A model generated the notes under the pieces. It was not told where the DNA came from. It did not search any database and saw only the letters and a program-made list of their open reading frames with translations. Position numbers and translations under genes: made by a program. From Polyangium sp. y55x31 (GTDB taxonomy: Bacteria > Myxococcota_A > Polyangia > Polyangiales > Polyangiaceae), in contig NZ_JARZHG010000001.1 of the NCBI RefSeq assembly GCF_029946505.1, positions 852,160-916,159 on the forward strand: DNA of 64,000 nucleotides. Direction: 5' to 3'. Each line of letters begins with the position of its first letter. Within the stretch, counting starts at the first letter, position 1. Of this stretch, positions 16,555 through 25,532 are shown piece by piece.

Positions 16555-19500
16555 ATGCGAACGTACCGCCCCTCGTGGCGCGGCGGCTTGCTCGCCGCCC
16601 TGGCCCTCGCGAGCGCCCTCGCGCCCCACCCCGCGTCCGCCAGTTGGCCTCCGTCGCCCGACGCGGACATGTCCGATCCCGCGAACTGGCCGAACGATCC
16701 GGGCTACGCCTACGCCGAGGATCGCGACGGCCAGTGGAACTACTACTCGTTCCTGCCGCCCGCCGCGCCGGGCGTGGTGAGGCGCGCCGACGAGGTCGCC
16801 TCGGGCATGAGCATCGACCGCGCGTGGCGCGTCTCGATCGGCGATCCGCGCGTCGTCATCGCCGTGACCGACAGCGGCATCTTCTGGGAGAAGCCCGATC
16901 TCCTCGACAAGGCGTACCTGAACCGCCGCGAGCTCCTCACGCACAAGCCCTTCCAGACGGGCGGCAGCCCCTGCGGCGGCGACGGAGATCTCGCCGGCTT
17001 CGACTGCAACGGCGACGGCGTCTTCTCGGTCTCGGACTACGCGACCTCGATGCCGCTGCCCGCGTCCGATCGCAACGCGAACGGCGTGCTCGACGCCGGT
17101 GATCTGATCCTCGCCTTCTCCGATGGCATCGATGACGACGGCAACGGGTACATCGACGACATCTCGGGCTGGGACTTCATGAAGAACGACAACGACCCGT
17201 ACGACGACACGCGGTACGGGCACGGCACGGGCGAGGCCTCCGACTCGTCGTCCCAGGCCAACAACGGAGTCGACCTCGCGGGCGCCTGCCCGCGCTGCAT
17301 GTTCCTCCCGCTCCGCGTCGGCGACAGCTTCATCGGCGACGTGCAGGCCTTCGGCGAGGCCGTCGTCTACGCGACGGACAATGGCGTGAAGGTCGTGCAG
17401 TGCGCGCTCGGCACGCTGAACATGACGCGCTTCGCGCAGGCCGCGCTCGACTACGCGTACGAGAACAAGGTCCTCGTCGTCACCTCGATGGCCGACGAGA
17501 ACTCGCGCCACCACAACATGCCGGCCGCGAGCAACCACACGCTGCCGGTGCACGCGATCCAGTACGACGGCGCGAGTGCTCGCACCTCGCGCAGCTTCGT
17601 CGACTTCCACCCCTGCTCGAACTACGGCGGCCAGAACCTGCTCTCGGCTTCGGGCAACTCGTGCTCCAGCGAGGCCACGGGCCAGCTCAGCGGCATCGCG
17701 GGCCTGCTTTATTCGGCGGCGCTCCAGTACAACACCGTGCCGCAGCTCTCGCCGGGCGAGGCGCAGTCGATCTTCTTCTTCACGGCCGACGACATCGACG
17801 TGCCCGAGTCCCGCGATCCCGGCTCGATCTACCGCTTCTCGCAGCCCGGCTTCGATCAACGCTTCGGCTACGGCCGCGTCAACGCGAGCCGCGCGCTCGA
17901 GGCGATCCGCGACGGCCGCATCCCGCCCTCGGTCGACATCGTCTCGCCGCGCTGGTTCGAGGTCCTCTACCAGGATCGTGTGGACGGCCCGATCCAGATC
18001 CGCGGCACCATCTCCGCGCCGCGGGCAAACGCCTACGACTACGTCGTCGAGTGGGCGAGCGGCGTGCAGCCCCTCGAAGAAGACTTCCAGAAGCACGTCC
18101 TCGATCATCGCGAGAACCTTGATCCCACCTTCATCGCCGGCAGCGCCGAGCCCCTCGCGCTCCTCGACGTCCGCAACGTCACCGTGAGCCACGCGCGCGA
18201 CGTCGACAGTCCCTTCGGGGAAAACGATCACACGATCACCGTGCGTGTCCGCGCGACCGCGCACTACGGCGGCGCCGTCGGTGACGTGCGAGGCGAGATG
18301 CGCCGCACCTACTACGTGCACAGCGATCCCGACCTCGCGCGGGGTTTTCCCGTCTGGCTCGGCGACAGCCTCGAAGCGAACCCCAAGATGGCCGACCTCG
18401 ACGGCGACGGTGTGCGCGAGCTCGTGGTCCCGACGGGCGGCGGCGCGATCCACGTCCTCACGCTCACGAAGGCCGGCCCCGTCCCCTTCCCCGGCTTCCC
18501 CTTCCAGACGACCTCCATCGACGGCCTCACGGCGCCGCCCGAAAGCGACACCCCGAGCCACATCACCGCGCCCGGCTACGCGTCGGGCAAGGTCGATCCG
18601 AACCTCGCGCGCGAGGGCTTCATGAACGCGCCCGCCATCGCCGACCTCGACAGCGACGGCAGGGTCGAGATCGTCGCGTCCACGTTCGCCGGGACGATCT
18701 ACGTCCTCGGAGCGGACGGCTCGGTTCGCCAAGGTTTTCCGCGGCGCTTGCCGCGCATCCCCTCGTGCCCGCGTGGCGTCGACGTACCTCCGCCCGGCGG
18801 CCCTTGCATGGACGAGGACCAGCGCATCACGCGTGGCGCCTTCGCCTCGCCCGTGCTCGTCGATCTCGATCGAGACGGCCGCCTCGACATCGTGCAGGCC
18901 GCGTTCGACGGCAAGGTCTACGTCTTCGACGCGGACGGCGCATCGCTGCCTGGTTTCCCCGTCGAGATCCGCATCGACCCCGAGCACAACCCCAAGAAGC
19001 GCAGCCGCATCCTCACGACGCCCGCGGTCGCGGACTTCAACGGCGACGGCGTGATGGACCTCGTCCTCGGCTCGAACGAGCGGCTCGGCAAGAGTGGTCA
19101 GTTCGGCGGCATCACGGTCGTCGATGGTCGCGGCACGAAGGCCCCCGAGGGCCCGATCGTCGCCGGCTGGCCCGTCTCGCTCAGCTCCTTCGAGCTCTTC
19201 CCGCTCGTCGCCGAGGGCATCCCGAACGCCCCGGCGATCGCGCGCTTCGAGGGCACGCTCGCCGCCGTCGCGCACGGCAACGTGAGCCTTCCGTTCGTCG
19301 TGCCCGCCGATCCCGGCGGACAAACCTCGCTCGGCGCACCGCCCGCGAACGCCCTCCCCGCTCGTCCCGACCCGACCGATCCCGACAAGACGATCCGCGG
19401 CCTCGACCCCTCCAGCATCTTCGGCCCGCTCACGCGCGCCTCGCAGCCGAACACGATGCTCCCGCTCTTTTCGAGCCCCTCCGTCGGCGACCTCGATCAG

Positions 19501-20178
19501 GACGGCGTGCCCGACGTCATCGCTTCCGGCGGCTCGCTCTCGCTCGCGCAGGCGCTCCAGGGCGGCGGCGCGGGCGCGGGCGAGCACCTGCTCGCGGTCT
19601 GGAGCGGCAAGACCGGCGCGATGCTCCCCGGCTCGCCCTTCCTCCTCGAGGACTTCACGTTCTTCAACAACCACGCGATCGCCGATCTCGACGGCGACGA
19701 CTACCCCGAGGTCATCACCGGCTCGGGCGGTTACTTCCTCCACGCCTACGACGCTTGCGGCCGCGAGCCCGCGGGTTTTCCCAAGTTCACGGGCCAGTGG
19801 ATCGCCTCCACGGCCGCCGTCGGCGACCTCGACGGCGACGGCACGCTCGAGGTCGCGGTCGGCACGCGCAGCGGCTTTTTGCACGTCTGGCACACGCGCG
19901 GCCGCACCGACGGCGTCATCGCGTGGGAGAGCTACCACCACGACAACCGCAACACGGGCAGCCTCGAAACCCAGCTCGATCAGGGCACGCCCCTCAAGGC
20001 CAAGGCCCCGCTCACGGCCCTCGCCTGCGAAGAAGCACGGCTCCCGCGGGCCCTCGAAGCGGCCGGCGGATGCGATTGCCGGGCTGCCGGCCAGGGCCGC
20101 GAAGGCGGGCGCGCGGCGGGACTCTTGGCCGTGGGCCTCGCGCTCGTGCTGGCGAGGCGGCGACCTGCGCGCAGCTAG
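16555..20178 (+). CDS. Secreted subtilase-like protein with FG-GAP repeats and MYXO-CTERM tail
   Basis: Exported 1207-residue protein. Signal peptide about 1-36 (cut after ASA). A peptidase S8-like domain carries Asp106 (VTDSGI), His223 (YGHGTGEAS) and Ser372 (CSSEATGQLSG), so the catalytic triad is present although the GTSMA motif is altered. Calcium-type DCNGDGVFSVSD and DRNANGVLDAGD motifs are inserted. From about 590 there are five or more FG-GAP/VCBS blades (DLDGDGVREL, DLDSDGRVEI, DLDRDGRLDI, DLDQDGVPDV, DLDGDGTLEV). The end has CDC, a Gly-rich hinge, a hydrophobic helix LLAVGLALVLA and RRRPARS, matching the MYXO-CTERM surface-sorting signal. GAGGAG precedes the ATG. Substrate unknown. 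Confidence 0.87.
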   Translation: MRTYRPSWRGGLLAALALASALAPHPASASWPPSPDADMSDPANWPNDPGYAYAEDRDGQWNYYSFLPPAAPGVVRRADEVASGMSIDRAWRVSIGDPRVVIAVTDSGIFWEKPDLLDKAYLNRRELLTHKPFQTGGSPCGGDGDLAGFDCNGDGVFSVSDYATSMPLPASDRNANGVLDAGDLILAFSDGIDDDGNGYIDDISGWDFMKNDNDPYDDTRYGHGTGEASDSSSQANNGVDLAGACPRCMFLPLRVGDSFIGDVQAFGEAVVYATDNGVKVVQCALGTLNMTRFAQAALDYAYENKVLVVTSMADENSRHHNMPAASNHTLPVHAIQYDGASARTSRSFVDFHPCSNYGGQNLLSASGNSCSSEATGQLSGIAGLLYSAALQYNTVPQLSPGEAQSIFFFTADDIDVPESRDPGSIYRFSQPGFDQRFGYGRVNASRALEAIRDGRIPPSVDIVSPRWFEVLYQDRVDGPIQIRGTISAPRANAYDYVVEWASGVQPLEEDFQKHVLDHRENLDPTFIAGSAEPLALLDVRNVTVSHARDVDSPFGENDHTITVRVRATAHYGGAVGDVRGEMRRTYYVHSDPDLARGFPVWLGDSLEANPKMADLDGDGVRELVVPTGGGAIHVLTLTKAGPVPFPGFPFQTTSIDGLTAPPESDTPSHITAPGYASGKVDPNLAREGFMNAPAIADLDSDGRVEIVASTFAGTIYVLGADGSVRQGFPRRLPRIPSCPRGVDVPPPGGPCMDEDQRITRGAFASPVLVDLDRDGRLDIVQAAFDGKVYVFDADGASLPGFPVEIRIDPEHNPKKRSRILTTPAVADFNGDGVMDLVLGSNERLGKSGQFGGITVVDGRGTKAPEGPIVAGWPVSLSSFELFPLVAEGIPNAPAIARFEGTLAAVAHGNVSLPFVVPADPGGQTSLGAPPANALPARPDPTDPDKTIRGLDPSSIFGPLTRASQPNTMLPLFSSPSVGDLDQDGVPDVIASGGSLSLAQALQGGGAGAGEHLLAVWSGKTGAMLPGSPFLLEDFTFFNNHAIADLDGDDYPEVITGSGGYFLHAYDACGREPAGFPKFTGQWIASTAAVGDLDGDGTLEVAVGTRSGFLHVWHTRGRTDGVIAWESYHHDNRNTGSLETQLDQGTPLKAKAPLTALACEEARLPRALEAAGGCDCRAAGQGREGGRAAGLLAVGLALVLARRRPARS

Positions 20179-20193
20179 GCTACCCTCTCGTTC

Positions 20194-21396
20194 GTGTCGC
20201 CTCCCGTTCGTATCTACCTCTCGCCCGGCATGTTCGGCTTCGCGCGGCTCGCGTCGTTCGAGTACTTCGAGCACCTCGTCGTCGCGCTCGAAGAGCGCTT
20301 CCGCCAGCGCGGCCGCGTCGCCAAGGTCCTCGTCTGCGACGTCCACCCGACGGCCAGCGTCTGCCGCCGCGCGGCCAAGCTCGCGCACATGATCGCCGCC
20401 ACGGCCGGCGACGACGACGGACCCATCCACGTGATCGGCCACTCGACGGGTGGCCTCGACGCGCGCCTCGTCGCCTCTCCGACCGCGCGCTTGCCCGGCG
20501 TCGCCCGCAAGGACCTCGCGTGGCTCCCGCGGCTCTCGTCGATCACGACCATGAACACGCCGCACTACGGCACGCCGCTCGCGGCCTTCTTCGCGACGGT
20601 CAGCGGCCAGCGCATGCTCTACGCGATCTCCGCGCTCACCGTGACCGCGCTCAAGCTCGGCGCGCCCCCGCTCGCCGCGACGTCCGCGCTCGTCGCCGCG
20701 TTCGGCCGCCTCTCGATCGGCAACTTCGAGCTCGAGATCATCAACCGCGCCGTCGACGCCGTGGCCAAGGTCCTCGACGAAGCGTCGAGCCGCGAGCTCC
20801 GCACCTGGCTCGATCTGCTCCGCGGCGATCAGGGCGCCATCGTGCAGCTCATGCCCGAGGCGATGGACCTCTTCCAGGCCGGCGTCGAGGATCGCCCCGG
20901 CGTGCGCTACCAGTGCGTCGCGACGTATGCGCCCTCGAACGCGGTGCGCGACTGGATCGCGGCCCTCCGCTCGCCGTGGAGCGCGATGAGCGCGACGATC
21001 TTCACCGCGCTCTACAACCTGACGAGCCGCCTCGACGAGCGGTACCCGTGCGCGGCGGCGGACGGGTCGGCGCAAGCGAAGCTCAAGGCGATGCTCGGCG
21101 AGGCCTTGCCTCCGACGGCGAACGACGGCGTCGTTCCTTTGACCTCCCAGATCTGGGGCGACCTCGTCTGGGTGGGCAAAGCGGACCACCTCGACATCGT
21201 CGGCCACTTCCCGGGCGCGGGAGGCCACACCGACTGGCTCGCGAGTGGCGCGCGGTTCCAGCGCGTGCGATTCGACGTGGTGATGGATCGGATCGTCTCC
21301 GGCATGATCGTCGGCGAAGAGCTTCGCGACGCGCGCACGCCCCTGTCCGAGCGCGCGCCGAAGAGCGCTCCGGCGAGCGTGCGTGGGGTGTCGTGA
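20194..21396 (+). CDS. Alpha/beta hydrolase, triacylglycerol lipase-like
   Basis: Serine hydrolase of 400 residues from GTG 20194. The nucleophile elbow GHSTGG puts Ser84 after strand IHVI; an oxyanion-loop region LSPGMFGFARL lies near the N-terminus; NTPHYGTPLA (about 128-137) is typical of bacterial lipases; candidate acid and base are Asp in ANDGVVPL and His in ADHLDIVGH. No signal peptide is visible, so it is probably cytoplasmic or leaves by another route. It lies 15 bases after the subtilase gene and its TGA overlaps the GTG of the glycosylase gene, so the two are translationally coupled. The natural ester is unknown. Confidence 0.82.
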   Translation: MSPPVRIYLSPGMFGFARLASFEYFEHLVVALEERFRQRGRVAKVLVCDVHPTASVCRRAAKLAHMIAATAGDDDGPIHVIGHSTGGLDARLVASPTARLPGVARKDLAWLPRLSSITTMNTPHYGTPLAAFFATVSGQRMLYAISALTVTALKLGAPPLAATSALVAAFGRLSIGNFELEIINRAVDAVAKVLDEASSRELRTWLDLLRGDQGAIVQLMPEAMDLFQAGVEDRPGVRYQCVATYAPSNAVRDWIAALRSPWSAMSATIFTALYNLTSRLDERYPCAAADGSAQAKLKAMLGEALPPTANDGVVPLTSQIWGDLVWVGKADHLDIVGHFPGAGGHTDWLASGARFQRVRFDVVMDRIVSGMIVGEELRDARTPLSERAPKSAPASVRGVS

Positions 21397-22100
21397 CGAG
21401 CAAGCGGCGCTCGCTCGAGCTCTTGCACGAAGCGCTCGTCGAGTGCCGCCGCTGTGATCGCCTGGTCGCGTGGCGTGAAGAGGTCGCGCGCGTGAAGCGC
21501 CGCGCCTACCGGGACGAGACCTACTGGGGCCGCCCGATTCCTGGCTTCGGCGACCCCGACGCCGCGCTGATCATCATGGGCCTCGCGCCGGCCGCGCACG
21601 GCGGCAACCGCACGGGCCGGATGTTCACGGGGGATCGCTCGGGCGATTTTCTTTATGCCGCGCTCCACCGGGCCGGCGTCGCCTCGCAGCCGACGAGCGT
21701 GCGCCGCGGCGACGGCCTCGCGCTCACGGGTGCGTTCATCGTGGCCCCGTGTCGCTGCGCGCCGCCCGAGAACAAGCCCACGCCGGCGGAGCTCGCGAAC
21801 TGCCGCCCCTGGCTCGAAGCCGAGCTCGCGCTGCTCGACCGGGCGCACACCTACCTCGCGCTCGGGAAAACCGGCTACGACGCGGTCCTCACGCTCGCCA
21901 AGAAGCACGGCGATGTCTCGGCTGCGCCTGCGTTCGCCCACGGAGCGCGCGCAGAAATCCCGGATCCGCGGGGCACCGGCGGACGGGCGTGGTTGTTCGG
22001 GAGTTACCACGTGAGCCAGCAGAACACGCAGACGGGCCGGCTCACGGCGGCGATGTTCGACGAGGTCTTGGCGGCGGCGCTCGAACGAGCGCGCCGTTAG
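21393..22100 (+). CDS. Family 5 uracil-DNA glycosylase (UdgB type)
   Basis: DNA repair enzyme of 235 residues that removes uracil, and in this family also other deaminated bases. The signature GLAPAAHGGNRTGRMFTGD (63-81) is diagnostic for family 5. Iron-sulphur cysteines are seen as C18xxC21 and, later, CRC and NC in the segment 118-138. GSYHVSQQNTQTG supplies the DNA-intercalation-loop region. Start GTG 21393 overlaps the hydrolase stop by four bases (GTGA). It is followed by the C-rich repeat and hairpin that separate it from the convergent glutaredoxin gene. Confidence 0.92.
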   Translation: MTSKRRSLELLHEALVECRRCDRLVAWREEVARVKRRAYRDETYWGRPIPGFGDPDAALIIMGLAPAAHGGNRTGRMFTGDRSGDFLYAALHRAGVASQPTSVRRGDGLALTGAFIVAPCRCAPPENKPTPAELANCRPWLEAELALLDRAHTYLALGKTGYDAVLTLAKKHGDVSAAPAFAHGARAEIPDPRGTGGRAWLFGSYHVSQQNTQTGRLTAAMFDEVLAAALERARR

Positions 22101-22110
22101 CCCTTCCCCC

Positions 22111-22199
22111 GCCTAGCCCCCTCTCCCGCCTAGCCCCCTCTTCCGCGCCTAGCCCCCTCTTCCGCGCCTAGCCCCCTCTCCCGCCAGGGAGAGGGGGTT
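22111..22199. repeat. GCCTAGCCCCCTCT repeat array with 11-bp hairpin
   Basis: Four copies of GCCTAGCCCCCTCT begin at 22111, 22128, 22147 and 22166 (spacing 17, 19, 19). The last copy forms a perfect hairpin, CCCCCTCTCCC (22172-22182), loop GCCA, GGGAGAGGGGG (22187-22197). It lies between two convergent genes and is terminator-like for both, or a REP-type element. Confidence 0.75.
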
Positions 22200-22220
22200 G
22201 GGGGTGAGGGAGTCGTCCAG

Positions 22221-22535
22221 CTAGTTTTTCGGCGCAAGAAGCTGCGCAAGCTCGCCCGATGCCTGCATCTCGAGGAGGATGTCGCTGCCGCCCACGAATT
22301 TCCCGTCGATGTAGACCTGCGGGATCGTCGGCCAGTTCGAGAACTCCTTGATCCCCTGGCGGATATCGGGGTCCTTCAGGACGTTCACGTCCACGAACTC
22401 GGCCCCGGCCGACTTGAGGATCTGCACGGCGCGCTGGGAAAACCCGCACTGCGGAAAGCTCTTCGTCCCCTTCATGAAGAGGACCACGCGGTTCTGATCG
22501 ATGATCTCCTGGATCCGTTGACGCACGTCGCTCAT
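22221..22535 (-). CDS. grxD: Monothiol CGFS glutaredoxin
   Basis: Small cytoplasmic protein of 104 residues, the usual Grx4/GrxD length. The active-site motif CGFS lies in KSFPQCGFSQRA; the glutathione-binding WPTIPQVYIDG and GGSDI motifs follow. Such proteins carry and deliver [2Fe-2S] clusters rather than reduce disulphides. Start ATG 22535 begins MSDVRQRI, the typical N-terminus. It diverges from the small membrane protein gene. Confidence 0.95.
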   Translation of the reverse strand: MSDVRQRIQEIIDQNRVVLFMKGTKSFPQCGFSQRAVQILKSAGAEFVDVNVLKDPDIRQGIKEFSNWPTIPQVYIDGKFVGGSDILLEMQASGELAQLLAPKN

Positions 22536-22660
22536 GGCGGCGACAACGTAGCGTAAGGGGAGGGGCACGGCGAGGGTCGGGCGCTCGGCGCCTCCGCAGA
22601 CAAGCGGCCGAGATGCCGCCCACACGCGAACATGCGAGGGTGCTCTCGGAGGCGAGGTCG

Positions 22661-22951
22661 ATGCGCCGGTTCCTGCTCTACCCTGGCCTGCTCTTCTGTG
22701 TCCTCGGGGCGTACGTCATTCTCATGAATGCCGCCTCCGTCGTCGTCAATACGCGCAATCGCCGCCGCGGGATCGACCGATCCGTTTCCATGGTGCCCCT
22801 CGTGGGACCCCTCCTCGCTTGTGCCGGGTTGTGGCTCGCCTCGGCGCCGCTCTGGAGCTTTGCGATTCCCTGGTTGCTCGACATTGCGACATGGGGCTTG
22901 CTCGTCGCATTGCCGACGTTCGTCCGTGAGATGCGCCGGAATCGGAAGTAA
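22661..22951 (+). CDS. Small integral membrane protein
   Basis: Not recognised. Product of 96 residues with three hydrophobic segments (about 4-22, 44-60 and 65-84) separated by a basic loop (TRNRRRG) and ending in a basic tail, so a positive-inside three-span topology is likely. Start ATG 22661 has GGAGG eight bases upstream. An in-frame ATG at 22613 lacks such a site. It stands alone between the divergent glutaredoxin gene and the phosphatase gene 215 bases downstream. Confidence 0.68.
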   Translation: MRRFLLYPGLLFCVLGAYVILMNAASVVVNTRNRRRGIDRSVSMVPLVGPLLACAGLWLASAPLWSFAIPWLLDIATWGLLVALPTFVREMRRNRK

Positions 22952-23166
22952 GCCCCGCAATGACCGCACGCGCCTGCGCCTCCACTTCCCGCCTGGGGCC
23001 ATGTCCGCGGGCGTCTTTTTAAAATCCCTCTGGATTGTCTTTAACACACAGCGCCATCGGCGTAGCTGGACCGTCGTAGGAGTCGCAATATCTGCCTGCC
23101 GTGAGGCAACGAGGCGCAAGGGATGGCCGATTGACGGCGCGCGGTCGCCGTGGCTCCATCACGTCG

Positions 23167-24060
23167 ATGGCCGACCCTACCACGAGCGCCCTCCCCCTCG
23201 CGTCGACCCTGGGTCTATGCGATTCGCGCGGCAGCCGGACGGTCGATGTCGGCGCCGGAGCCGGAGAGGGGTTGCTCGTCGTCGCCGATGGAATGGGTGG
23301 GCACTGCACGGGGTGGCTCGGCGCGCGCCTGGCCGTGCGTGCGCTCGTCCAGGTGTTCGCGAGCGCCGACGAGGGCGTCCGGTTCGTGGGCGCCGCCGAC
23401 GGCTTCCCCGACGACTGGGGCTGGGCCGGCGCGATGCAATCGCGTCGAGCGGCCGAACGTGTCTACGAGGCGTGCGCGGCGGACTTCGGGGATGTGTCGA
23501 CCCTGCCGCGTGATCTCGCCGCCGTATTCTCGGAGATCGACCGGGTCGTGGCCAACGTCCCGACACATGACCGCATCCACGGCCTCCTGGTCGGGTGCAT
23601 TGCCGTCACCATCGAAGGCGCTCGTGTACGTGGAACCCACGTGGGAATCGGCCGCGCGCTCCTCCTCCGCGCGGGCGCCCGCCACTTCGAGAGCCTCGTC
23701 GTCGAGCACTACATGCACCTCGTCGCGGATCGCATGCCGCAAACCCGCGACATCGACCCATCGCAGATCCCCCTCAACATCATCGTCAACGGCCTCGGGG
23801 GGCTTTTGCATACCGGGGTGGGCATCGACCGATTCGACGTCGAGCTCGGCGCGGGCGACCTTCTCCTCCTCTGCTCCCGACAAATGGACATCCCCGAGGA
23901 CGAGATAGCCCGCATCGCGAGGGCCGCCGTGGACGACGGCGTTCCGCTCGATGAGCTCGCCCGTACCCTCGAACGCCGCTCGGCCAGCATGTTCGACCCC
24001 TCGGAAGCGCATCGGGCCCAGGACGTGGCCTTCGCGATTGCGCTTTCGCCAAAGCCCTGA
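23167..24060 (+). CDS. PP2C-like protein phosphatase
   Basis: Metal-dependent Ser/Thr phosphatase fold of 297 residues. The metal-binding motif VADGMGGH (39-46) is intact; a late QDVAFAIAL may stand in for the C-terminal D-N motif, with the usual DD reduced to QD. An unusually long insert rich in charged residues lies at about 165-215. It could act on proteins phosphorylated by one of the kinases in this neighbourhood, but nothing links it to a specific one. Neither the ATG at 23167 nor the in-frame GTG at 23101 has a good ribosome-binding site. The upstream 215 bases are AT-richer than average (around 23010-23050), as expected for a promoter. Confidence 0.75.
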   Translation: MADPTTSALPLASTLGLCDSRGSRTVDVGAGAGEGLLVVADGMGGHCTGWLGARLAVRALVQVFASADEGVRFVGAADGFPDDWGWAGAMQSRRAAERVYEACAADFGDVSTLPRDLAAVFSEIDRVVANVPTHDRIHGLLVGCIAVTIEGARVRGTHVGIGRALLLRAGARHFESLVVEHYMHLVADRMPQTRDIDPSQIPLNIIVNGLGGLLHTGVGIDRFDVELGAGDLLLLCSRQMDIPEDEIARIARAAVDDGVPLDELARTLERRSASMFDPSEAHRAQDVAFAIALSPKP

Positions 24061-24069
24061 TCGAGCGCG

Positions 24070-24600
24070 TTACGAGGTCGAGGGACGCTCGAGCAGATAC
24101 GACGGATGCATGAGACCCGTCGGCGGATAAAGCTCGTCGTGGGTATACCGGAAGCCCAATTTCGCGAGCATGCTGCGCGACGCCGTGTTCGCGGGGTTGT
24201 GCCCCGCGAACAGCGCGCGCGCGTCGAGGCGCTCGAAAGCGTACGCGATGGCGGCCTGCGCCGCCTCGACGGCGAGGCCGCGCCGCCAGAATGCCGGACG
24301 CAGATGGACGCCGATCTCGTGGATGCGCTCTGCGGGTCGGTAGGGCCGCAGGCCGCAGCAGCCCACGTGCTCGCCTGTCTCGCGCAGGAAGATCGGCCAG
24401 TACTGAATGCCGTGCTCGACCTGCGTCGTGATCTCGCGCGCGAGCCGCGCCGCGATGTCCTCGCGCGACGGCGGACCGCCCGCGTGGATCATCCGCGCCA
24501 CGTCGGGGTCGCCCCACAGGCCGACGGCGAGCTCGATATCGTCGCTGCGCCACGTGCGAAACACGAGGCGTGGTGTGGTGAGAAACCCATCGATCTCCAT
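24070..24600 (-). CDS. GNAT-family N-acetyltransferase (RimJ/RimL-like)
   Basis: Product of 176 residues. TPRLVFRTWRSDDIE near the start, a CoA-binding strand-loop RPAFWRRGLAVEAAQAAI (about 107-124) and HNPANTASRSMLAKLGF (143-159) are the classic RimJ/RimL pattern. Such enzymes acetylate N-terminal amines of proteins or small amines; substrate unknown. Either ATG 24600 or GTG 24609 may start it. It converges on the phosphatase gene with a nine-base gap. Confidence 0.88.
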   Translation of the reverse strand: MEIDGFLTTPRLVFRTWRSDDIELAVGLWGDPDVARMIHAGGPPSREDIAARLAREITTQVEHGIQYWPIFLRETGEHVGCCGLRPYRPAERIHEIGVHLRPAFWRRGLAVEAAQAAIAYAFERLDARALFAGHNPANTASRSMLAKLGFRYTHDELYPPTGLMHPSYLLERPSTS

Positions 24601-24715
24601 GGCGCGCACGAGGATACACCACGATCCGGCGAAACGCGCGGCGGCCGCGCTCGGACGCTGAAGGCGGCTTCTGGAGGCGCGAGCGATAGCTGCAGCGGAA
24701 TGCTCCCGGGCGAAG

Positions 24716-25522
24716 TTACTTGGTCCGGCGGCGCAACCCGATACGATAGACCTCGCGGCCCTTTTGGTCCTTCACGAGCTCCCCGAACGTCTCGTACGCG
24801 TCGTCGGGCTCCTCGTTCACGAAGGTCACCCTGGGCTTCAAATCGTCCGGGGGCGGGACCTCGACAGAGACGAGAACGTGGAGAGCGACGGGCCCCGGCT
24901 CGGTGATCGACTTGTAGAGCTCCAGCCACGGATTCATGTACCGGCCTCCCGGGCCATGACGGACATATGGCTCGTGAATCGAACCACCCACCTCCGTGAG
25001 GAACCACTCGCCTCCGGTCGCCTTGCGCATGACCTCGCCGGCATACGCGACGAGCCCCGGGAAGAGGTTCGGGATTTCGAGGATGCGCCTCTTGGGACGG
25101 ATCTTCTTCAGGGCTTTTTCCACGAGGTAGAGGCTATCGAAGGAGCTGTCGAGAGATTCACGGGGGATCTCGAGGGTGCGCGCGAGCTCGTCGATGAGCG
25201 AAGGCACGGCTTCGATGAAATGCGCGCCCTGGGGGAGGTGGCCTTCGAGGACGTGTGACGGCGGGGGGGTCTTCCTGAACTCTTCCCGGTCCTTCATGTA
25301 GGCCTGGCGGGACGAGAACAGCAGGCTCTTCGTGTATTTATAGTATAACAAGAGCTCACCCGTTTCGTTCGTATATGCCTCATGGAACGGGTTCGTGTTT
25401 TCTGGATCCGCCAACCAAGGTTCCTCGGCCAAGAGCGCCTTCGCGTCCGAATCCTTGATGTGCCAGCACTTCATCCCATTGGACCATATCTTGGGACGAC
25501 GATTCCGAGGATCATTCTTCAT
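24716..25522 (-). CDS. Hypothetical protein, second gene of an unknown pair
   Basis: Not recognised. Product of 268 residues from ATG 25522, which has GAGG six bases upstream; the frame is open another 58 codons but that part shadows the upstream gene. No signal or membrane helix. A helical central part (SLIDELARTL, LYLVEKALKKI) is followed by a region resembling immunity-type or DUF-style proteins that place a Trp and Asn-Pro near the end of the fold (GGEWFLTE, GRYMNPWLELYKSI); that is only an impression. Ten bases separate it from the small gene upstream, so the two are probably translated from one mRNA. Confidence 0.62.
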   Translation of the reverse strand: MKNDPRNRRPKIWSNGMKCWHIKDSDAKALLAEEPWLADPENTNPFHEAYTNETGELLLYYKYTKSLLFSSRQAYMKDREEFRKTPPPSHVLEGHLPQGAHFIEAVPSLIDELARTLEIPRESLDSSFDSLYLVEKALKKIRPKRRILEIPNLFPGLVAYAGEVMRKATGGEWFLTEVGGSIHEPYVRHGPGGRYMNPWLELYKSITEPGPVALHVLVSVEVPPPDDLKPRVTFVNEEPDDAYETFGELVKDQKGREVYRIGLRRRTK

Positions 25523-25532
25523 GAGGTTCCTC

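Noticed and set aside
16324..21228. Open frame of over 1600 codons on the minus strand
   Set aside because: It shadows the subtilase and lipase genes; its sequence is Arg/Ala/Gly/Val-rich with no motif, as expected for a GC-rich antisense frame.
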